From JAZKFT01 sp963845495 (lineage in GTDB: Bacteria > Bacteroidota > Bacteroidia > Chitinophagales > Chitinophagaceae), in assembly GCA_963845495.1 (NCBI GenBank), contig CAWJTH010000066.1:1-64000 (forward strand): DNA of 64,000 bases, read 5' to 3'. Shown piece after piece: positions 58,092-64,000 of the stretch. A program made the position numbers and the translations under genes. The first letter of the stretch is position 1. Every line of letters starts with the position of its first letter. The notes below the pieces were generated by a model. The model saw only the letters and a list, made by a program, of their open reading frames with translations. It searched no databases and was not told the DNA's origin.

Positions 58092-59267
58092 ATGCAAGAT
58101 GCATATATAGTGGCTGGTTACCGCACGGCTGTTGCCAAAAGCAAACGCGGTGGTTTTCGTTTTATGCGGCCCGATGATTTGGCCGTTGAAGTAATCAATG
58201 GTTTAATGGCTTCGCTGCCCCAATTGGATAAAAAAAGGGTGGATGATTGTATTGTGGGCAATGCCGTTCCCGAAGCGGAACAAGGTTTGCAGATAGGTCG
58301 CATTATTGCCGCAAGGGCTTTGGGCGTTGATGTACCTGGAATGACCGTGAACCGCTATTGCGGCAGCGGATTGGAAACCATTGCCATTGCCACCGCAAAA
58401 ATTAGGTGTGGCATGGCCGAATGTATTGTGGCGGGTGGCGTAGAAAGTATGAGTTTGGTACCGACGGCCGGTTGGAAGACCGTACCAAATTATACGGTGT
58501 CCAGTACTGAACCAGATTATTATTTAAGTATGGGCCTTACCGCCGAAGCCGTTGCAAATGAATACAATGTAAGCCGTGCCGACCAAGATGAATTCAGTTA
58601 TAACAGCCACCAAAAATCTATTCACGCCATTGAAAATGGCTTTTTTAAATCTGGCATTTTGCCGATTACCGTTGAGCAAGTTTACATCAACGAAAAAGGA
58701 AAACGTGCCGTTAAAAATTTTGTGGTTGATACCGATGAAGGTCCACGTCGCGACACCAGTATGGAGGCATTGGCCAAACTAAAACCTGTTTTTGCCGCCA
58801 ATGGTTCGGTTACTGCGGGCAATAGTTCGCAAACAAGCGATGGTGCAGCTTTTGTGGTGGTGATGAGCGAAAAAATGGTAAACGAATTGGGATTGAAACC
58901 GATTGCCCGCTTGGTAAACTGCGTAAGTGCAGGCGTTGAACCCCGCATTATGGGCATTGGCCCAATTGCTGCCGTACCAAAAGTGTTGAAACAAGCAGGC
59001 ATGAACTTAGGTGATATCGATTTGTTTGAATTGAACGAGGCTTTTGCTTCGCAAAGTTTAGCCGTAATCCGTAAGCTTGATTTGGATCCAAACAAGGTAA
59101 ACATTAATGGTGGGGCCATTTCGCTTGGCCACCCTTTGGGTTGTACCGGCGCAAAACTAACTATCCAAATGATGAACGATATGCAGCGCCTTAACAAGAA
59201 ATATGGCATTGTAACCGCTTGTATTGGCGGTGGACAAGGAGTTGCAGGGATTATTGAGCGGATGTAG
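58092..59267 (+). CDS. fadA: Acetyl-CoA C-acyltransferase (thiolase)
   Basis: 391 residues, the normal thiolase length. Nucleophile Cys90 is in Asn-Arg-Tyr-Cys-Gly-Ser-Gly-Leu-Glu. Asn-Glu-Ala-Phe-Ala, Gly-Gly-Ala-Ile-Ser-Leu-Gly-His-Pro-Leu-Gly-Cys-Thr-Gly-Ala (catalytic His) and Ala-Cys-Ile-Gly-Gly-Gly-Gln-Gly (second Cys) complete the active site. It cleaves 3-ketoacyl-CoA in beta-oxidation or condenses acetyl-CoA; whether FadA or AtoB type cannot be settled from this gene alone. No fadB/fadE neighbour is present in the window. Confidence 0.94.
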   Translation: MQDAYIVAGYRTAVAKSKRGGFRFMRPDDLAVEVINGLMASLPQLDKKRVDDCIVGNAVPEAEQGLQIGRIIAARALGVDVPGMTVNRYCGSGLETIAIATAKIRCGMAECIVAGGVESMSLVPTAGWKTVPNYTVSSTEPDYYLSMGLTAEAVANEYNVSRADQDEFSYNSHQKSIHAIENGFFKSGILPITVEQVYINEKGKRAVKNFVVDTDEGPRRDTSMEALAKLKPVFAANGSVTAGNSSQTSDGAAFVVVMSEKMVNELGLKPIARLVNCVSAGVEPRIMGIGPIAAVPKVLKQAGMNLGDIDLFELNEAFASQSLAVIRKLDLDPNKVNINGGAISLGHPLGCTGAKLTIQMMNDMQRLNKKYGIVTACIGGGQGVAGIIERM

Positions 59268-59280
59268 ATTGGAAAATTAA

Positions 59281-59322
59281 AATTAAAAAAGCAGCTATAA
59301 AAATATAGCTGCTTTTTTAATT
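59281..59322. terminator. Bidirectional terminator between thiolase and SusD-like genes
   Basis: 19-base arms AATTAAAAAAGCAGCTATA (59281-59299) and their exact reverse complement (59304-59322), with a four-base loop; A- and T-runs on both flanks. Confidence 0.9.
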
Positions 59323-59338
59323 TTAACTTTTACTTTAA

Positions 59339-60721
59339 TTAATTATCCCAAAATATTCTTGGTGAAAATAAAGTTGAGGCTGGCACATTGGCAGCGTTCA
59401 GGTTGTATTCTGTTTGAGGATATTCTAATCTTCTCGGAATATTAGTTCCGGCAGTTGCTTTTAAAGTTGGGAACCCTGTACGGCGCCATAAAGTCCAAGC
59501 TTCAGGATTTAAATATAACGCAAGATATTCTTGGGTAGCCACTTGGCCAATTGCTGTACTTGTTGTTGCAGATAATGTTCCGTTTGCGGTAAGGTAGGTA
59601 GCTAAAGCAGTAGAAGACACACCTAGTTTATTCATGTTTGCAGTTATAGCGGCTCTATAGAATACTTGTGCAGCGGCGGCGGTTCCGCCCGCATTTAATG
59701 TAGCTTCCGCTTTCATAAACAACAATTCATCATAGGTAATATATTCTACAGGAGAATTAACGGATCCATAATAGCTATTTAAACCACCATAATGCCCGTT
59801 GGAAAGTCCTTTATCCTCGTTTGCTGGATCTAAATAAATGGAATATCTTGGATCATTTAGTTGCTTAAGCATAGTAGCTATAGGAGCTGTAGAGTATTCG
59901 ATGTTACCAGCCCTATCCCTGTTATATTGGTACCAAGGGTTTGCTGCGGTTTCATCTGTTCCAAAAATATATTGGGCATTGTCTGTATTTGAAGCAAATG
60001 ACAAAGCGATTTCTGATAAGGCATTATTCGCCATTGTTGCATTTCCCTTGCTTTGGTGTATGTACAAACGGGCTTTTATAGCATGGCCAAATTTAACCCA
60101 ACTAGCTGCGTTACCACTATAAATAACATCATCGGCACCAGGTACAATCCCCCCTTTGCTAGAATTATTTAAATATGTGGTGCCCACGTTTATTAAGCTA
60201 ACGATTGTATCATACAAAGCTTTGGCACTATCATAGGTAGGGTGAATAGAGCCTCCTGGTAAATTAGCTTGAAAAGCTTTAGAATAAGGGACAGCCCCCC
60301 ATTCATCTACCATTACTTGCAGGTTATACGCCATAATTATCCTCGAAATGCCGCTATACATATTGTATTGCCCTGCGTCAGCAATTGTCATTAAACTGTA
60401 GTTATTTTCCAAGGTAGTGGTATACAAGTCACCCCATTCTGTATCAAAAGCCCCTGGGTTATATCCATAAATATAAAAAGAAGCTGTTTGGCTATTAGCA
60501 CCAAAAATCTGTTGCACCATCATACATGCCGTACGTGCAACATCACCACCTTGGGTATAACCCATACCTGCTTCTACTGTAGACAGTAATAAATTTGGTT
60601 TTACAGTGCTTAAAACATTGGGGTTTTGATTGATACTTGTAAAGAACGATTTTTTGCACGATACCATCAACAGCAGTAAGGGGGCAAATATTACTATATT
60701 TTTTATCCTATTTGATTTCAT
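59339..60721 (-). CDS. SusD/RagB-family nutrient-binding outer-membrane lipoprotein
   Basis: 460 residues. Lipoprotein signal with Leu-Met-Val-Ser-Cys22-Lys-Lys-Ser. The body is helical with Asn-Gln-Asn-Pro-Asn-Val-Leu at the start and Trp-Gly-Asp-Leu-Tyr and Gln-Val-Met-Val-Asp-Glu-Trp-Gly-Ala-Val-Pro-Tyr-Ser near 140. Phe-Met-Lys-Ala-Glu-Ala is near 330, and Glu-Tyr-Leu-Ala-Leu-Tyr near 400. This is the SusD-like_2 subgroup. It captures substrate on the cell surface for the SusC transporter encoded just upstream (31-base gap). Substrate not predictable. Confidence 0.93.
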   Translation of the reverse strand: MKSNRIKNIVIFAPLLLLMVSCKKSFFTSINQNPNVLSTVKPNLLLSTVEAGMGYTQGGDVARTACMMVQQIFGANSQTASFYIYGYNPGAFDTEWGDLYTTTLENNYSLMTIADAGQYNMYSGISRIIMAYNLQVMVDEWGAVPYSKAFQANLPGGSIHPTYDSAKALYDTIVSLINVGTTYLNNSSKGGIVPGADDVIYSGNAASWVKFGHAIKARLYIHQSKGNATMANNALSEIALSFASNTDNAQYIFGTDETAANPWYQYNRDRAGNIEYSTAPIATMLKQLNDPRYSIYLDPANEDKGLSNGHYGGLNSYYGSVNSPVEYITYDELLFMKAEATLNAGGTAAAAQVFYRAAITANMNKLGVSSTALATYLTANGTLSATTSTAIGQVATQEYLALYLNPEAWTLWRRTGFPTLKATAGTNIPRRLEYPQTEYNLNAANVPASTLFSPRIFWDN

Positions 60722-60752
60722 AATACTAATATTATTTATTTAAAAAGATTGT

Positions 60753-63700
60753 TTATAAACCAAGGTTTAAACGAACACCGTATGTTTTAGTACCTGGGCT
60801 GTTAAAATAATCCAATCCTTGGTTATTTGATGGGCCAGAAAGACTTGTTTCAGGATCAACGCCGTCATATTTTGTCCACAAAATCACGTTGTTGGCAAAA
60901 AAGGTTAAAGAAAGATTGGTAAAAGATTTCTGTCCAAAAATAGTTTTGGGGAATCTACAGGTTAAGCTTACTTGACGCAATCTTGTAAAACCAGCACTTT
61001 CGATATCTGTTTCTTGACCTGCGGTAAAGCTATTACCAATATTTTGCCAATAATATTGACTATAAACGGAACTGGTTGTGTTAGCTGCACCTGCGCCGGC
61101 CACTTCATTGCCAGATGCATCGTAATGTACCACGTTTCCGTTTGCGTCTAAATGTCCCAGCAACCCTTGGAAAACGGTACTTGTACCTCTGTTTGCGGTA
61201 ATTCCAGCAGTTCCTTTATTTTTTAATGCGCCTCTTGTACCGTTCCACATTTGGCCGCCATGTTTAATATCTAATTGAAAGCCAAGTGTAAATGCCTTAT
61301 AATCTAAGCTATTTACAATTGAGCCAATCCAATCGGGGTTAGGATTACCGATTACTAAATTTGGTCCTTGGCCACCCGCTAATGGTTGCGCATAACCAGG
61401 ATCTGTTTTATCATCATTAATTAAAAGCGGGCTGTTTAAATTATTCAAATCAGTGTGTGGTGTAGTTGCACCATAAATCACTCCAAATGGCTGGCCAGGT
61501 ATTGCAAAAATACCTGCTTCGCCACCGCCAAAACCACCCATGAAAAACTGATCAACACCAGGATAAAGAGAAACTACTTTACTAATATTGCGAGACCAGT
61601 TAAAATTCAAGTTCCAGTTTAAATCTTTTGTTTTTACAGGATTGGTGGTCAATGTAATTTCAAGCCCCTTATTGCTTATAACAGCTGCATTCAGTTCTTC
61701 AGACGAAAACCCAGTTGAATAAGGAATACTTACCGGGAAAATAACATCGGTTGATTTGCTATAATAAGCTGTTGCATTTAACCCTATCCTGTTTTTTAGG
61801 AACGATAGATCGACACCAAATTCATAAGAACGTGTGTTTTCTGGTTTCAAATTAGGATTGCCAACCACCGAAATTGTTGAACTAATCTGGTAACCCGGTA
61901 CGCCTCCCAATGGGAAATTAATACCATTTGTCCAGCCATCTTTAAAGGAAGCTGTTGAGTATGATGTAGTTAAACTTTGTGGCAAAGGATCTTTTGCTAC
62001 ATCAGCATAAGATGCCCTTATTTTACCAAAGGAAAGAACTTTGTTATCCTTCAAGCCCTTTAGCTCGGTAAAAACCCAAGATAAACTTGCAGAAGGGTAG
62101 AAAAAGGTATTATTAGCTTCAGGAAGTGTGGAAGAAGTTTCCCGGCGGCCTGTTAATGTAAGGTATAAACTCCTTTTATAGTTTAATTCAGCTTGTGCAT
62201 AATAAGCCATTGTTGTATGTCCAACTTCAAATTCTTTTGCCAAATAAGAATTGGCATTTGAAATATCCAAGAAGCCTGGTACCGCAAGGCTGGTACCTTG
62301 TGCAAAAACGGTGTTTTGTGTATTTGTAAAATAGTTATGTCCTAATATTAGCGTTGCATCCCAATCGTCGCCAAATGTTTTGTGCATATTTACCATGAAA
62401 TCTGAGTTGAATTGCCTATTGTTATAATCAACCAAATAAATAGCACCCGCTGCCGCAACGTTTGAACCGGTATTGTAAGCAATTTTATCAGATTGTGTGT
62501 AAACATCGCCGCCTAAACGATAGGTAAGGCTCATCCATTTCAACAATTGATAATCGGCCTGTATGTTACCAAACACCCTATTTAAATTAGATTTGGTTGG
62601 ATCTTCATTTACCACCCAATACGGGTTATCATACCCACCGCCGCCACGGTAATTTCTTTGTGAACCATCTGGAAACGAATAAGCTAATGGTTGATTAACC
62701 GGATCAGAATATCCATTGGCATTATCAAAAGTAACCGGTGTACGAACCAATCCTAGCATCACACCCGATGTATTTGAACCTTGTTGTACTTTATTATTGA
62801 GCGAGCCCACATAATTAATTGTGGCAGTTGCATGCAATTTGTCTGTTATTTTCGAATCACCGCTTAAACTAACCGTTGTTTTCGAATATTTTGATGTTGG
62901 AATAATACCCGTTTGATAAAGATTACCAAGCGACAATCTATAATTTGATTTATCTGTGGTTCCTGATATTGATATATTGTTGTTGGTACTAAAACCTGTT
63001 TGGAAAAAATTATACCTATCGTAAGGTGTAACAGGTATTTTGGCAGCCGCAGAAGAATTGTTCACAATATGACCATGCTTGTCCCAAGTATAATCAGTAG
63101 CACCATCCCAAGATAATGTATTGAGGTTAGGCCCCCAAGAAGTTGAGGAACCAGTTTCTGGCCCTTGATAAACGCCATTGCTTCCTTGTGCAAATTGGCT
63201 TTGTAATGATGGCAATTGGCTAACTTTATCCATTGCGTTGGCAGAATTAAACGTGATACTTGTGCCACGTTTGCTGCTTCCCTTTTTGGTAGTGATAACC
63301 AATACACCATTTGCACCTTGCATGCCGTATAAAGCTGCCGCTGTTGGCCCCTTTAACACATTTATCGATTCAATGTCATCTGGATTAATATCCAATCCGC
63401 GATTTGATGGCTGTGCACCACCGGTTAAGCTACCTGCTGCGCCGCCAGCCTGAAACCCAGCATTGGTCGCATCAAAGTTATTGATTGAGTTATCGATAGG
63501 AATACCGTCAATAATAATAAGTGGCTGGTTACTTCCAACAATAGAAGTAGAGCCCCTTAAACGGATATATGTTCCCGAACCAGGGTCGCCAGCACTATTT
63601 ACAACCGTTAAACCGGAAACCTTCCCTTCCATTTCTGAAAGTGCATTACCGCTACCCGATTTATTCAATTGGTCGTTACCAACCGTTTGTGTCGAAATAC

Positions 63701-64000
63701 CCAGTTCACGCTTTTCCCTTTTTATACCTAAAGCCGTTACAACTACTTCACTTAACGTTTTAGTTTCTGCAAACAGAGAAATATTTAAATTTCCGCTGGC
63801 CGCCACTTCGGTTGACTCGAAGCCAATTTCGCTTACAACCAGCCTAGCGCCCGGCTTTACCTTAATGTGGAAAACACCATCTAGGCCAGATTTTACACCA
63901 TTCCTAGTTCCTTTCTCTGTTATTGATGCATTGGGCAACGCCGTGCCGCTTGAATCAGTAACCTTCCCTGTTACTTCAGTTGTTTGGCCGATTGCAAGAA
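60753..64000 (-). CDS. SusC/RagA-family TonB-linked outer-membrane protein, N-terminus beyond window
   Basis: At least 1082 residues; the frame remains open through base 64000, with Leu-Ala-Ile-Gly-Gln-Thr-Thr-Glu-Val-Thr-Gly-Lys-Val before the first Met, so the 5' end is outside. There is a carboxypeptidase-regulatory-like domain, then the SusC signature Val-Val-Thr-Ala-Leu-Gly-Ile-Lys-Arg-Glu-Lys-Arg-Glu-Leu-Gly. Plug motifs are Leu-Arg-Gly-Ser-Thr-Ser-Ile, Pro-Leu-Ile-Ile-Ile-Asp-Gly-Ile-Pro and Asn-Val-Leu-Lys-Gly-Pro-Thr-Ala-Ala-Ala-Leu-Tyr-Gly. A 22-strand barrel follows, ending Gly-Val-Arg-Leu-Asn-Leu-Gly-Leu. It imports the substrate bound by SusD using TonB energy. Confidence 0.95.
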   Translation of the reverse strand, partial: LAIGQTTEVTGKVTDSSGTALPNASITEKGTRNGVKSGLDGVFHIKVKPGARLVVSEIGFESTEVAASGNLNISLFAETKTLSEVVVTALGIKREKRELGISTQTVGNDQLNKSGSGNALSEMEGKVSGLTVVNSAGDPGSGTYIRLRGSTSIVGSNQPLIIIDGIPIDNSINNFDATNAGFQAGGAAGSLTGGAQPSNRGLDINPDDIESINVLKGPTAAALYGMQGANGVLVITTKKGSSKRGTSITFNSANAMDKVSQLPSLQSQFAQGSNGVYQGPETGSSTSWGPNLNTLSWDGATDYTWDKHGHIVNNSSAAAKIPVTPYDRYNFFQTGFSTNNNISISGTTDKSNYRLSLGNLYQTGIIPTSKYSKTTVSLSGDSKITDKLHATATINYVGSLNNKVQQGSNTSGVMLGLVRTPVTFDNANGYSDPVNQPLAYSFPDGSQRNYRGGGGYDNPYWVVNEDPTKSNLNRVFGNIQADYQLLKWMSLTYRLGGDVYTQSDKIAYNTGSNVAAAGAIYLVDYNNRQFNSDFMVNMHKTFGDDWDATLILGHNYFTNTQNTVFAQGTSLAVPGFLDISNANSYLAKEFEVGHTTMAYYAQAELNYKRSLYLTLTGRRETSSTLPEANNTFFYPSASLSWVFTELKGLKDNKVLSFGKIRASYADVAKDPLPQSLTTSYSTASFKDGWTNGINFPLGGVPGYQISSTISVVGNPNLKPENTRSYEFGVDLSFLKNRIGLNATAYYSKSTDVIFPVSIPYSTGFSSEELNAAVISNKGLEITLTTNPVKTKDLNWNLNFNWSRNISKVVSLYPGVDQFFMGGFGGGEAGIFAIPGQPFGVIYGATTPHTDLNNLNSPLLINDDKTDPGYAQPLAGGQGPNLVIGNPNPDWIGSIVNSLDYKAFTLGFQLDIKHGGQMWNGTRGALKNKGTAGITANRGTSTVFQGLLGHLDANGNVVHYDASGNEVAGAGAANTTSSVYSQYYWQNIGNSFTAGQETDIESAGFTRLRQVSLTCRFPKTIFGQKSFTNLSLTFFANNVILWTKYDGVDPETSLSGPSNNQGLDYFNSPGTKTYGVRLNLGL

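Noticed and set aside
1..64000. tRNA, rRNA, integrase or transposase genes marking a genomic island
   Set aside because: I looked for cloverleaf-like segments and recombinase-like proteins in gaps and frames and saw none; the defence operons therefore have no visible mobile boundary.

Overview
The window is chromosomal DNA of a Bacteroidota bacterium, most likely of the class Chitinophagia. The evidence is a SusC/SusD pair, two proteins with type IX secretion (T9SS) or gliding C-terminal domains, two OmpH chaperones beside a Bacteroidota-style BamA, futalosine menaquinone synthesis (MqnC), methylmalonyl-CoA epimerase, and several exact TAnnTTTG -7 promoter boxes. Both window edges cut genes: the 3' end of a UvrD/PcrA-type helicase at the left, and the 5' end of a susC-like gene at the right.

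Layout. 1-3.8 kb: helicase tail, a PIN-domain toxin-antitoxin pair, a serine hydrolase and two exported proteins. 4.2-10.9 kb: a four-gene SMC-type plasmid-defence operon (Wadjet/JetABCD, also called MksFEBG). 11-25 kb: mostly housekeeping genes (MscS channel, MBL hydrolase, RidA, Mce, GcvT, ComB-like phosphatase, ExbD, flavin reductase, TrpA, aspartic protease with PDZ, MqnC, dicarboxylate/amino-acid symporter), interrupted by a second PIN toxin-antitoxin pair. 25.5-30.7 kb: an envelope-biogenesis block on the minus strand (OmpH, OmpH, BamA, UppS). 30.8-35.7 kb: an MpaB-type oxygenase, then the oxidative pentose phosphate genes pgl, zwf and gnd. 35.9-41.3 kb: a giant T9SS-exported subtilase. 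42-44.1 kb: a two-gene ATPase plus HNH nuclease operon matching the Septu defence system (PtuA/PtuB). 44.1-64 kb: class III aminotransferase, KorA, an M16 peptidase pair, an Ig-like lipoprotein, a gliding-domain protein, PyrD, an AlbA/Schlafen ATP-binding regulator, a thiolase and the SusD/SusC pair.

Two defence modules therefore lie 31 kb apart among ordinary genes, with no integrase, transposase or tRNA boundary visible. Wadjet is known to recognise and cut small circular plasmids by loop extrusion. Septu is known as an anti-phage ATPase-nuclease pair. The two PIN pairs could add plasmid or stress functions.

The other striking property is the repeat content. Many gene ends carry imperfect or perfect inverted repeats built from short words: a GTAAAT/GTAATT family with five copies, a TTTGGAATTT family, a GTTCC palindrome family, a composite double-hairpin element with three copies, and others. 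Stop codons often lie inside these repeats. Similar low-complexity sequence also occurs in frame inside conserved genes (aminotransferase, pgl, pyrD), apparently as tolerated insertions. This resembles what is known for Rickettsia palindromic elements. All functional calls rest on reading the translated sequences and recognising families; no database search was run.
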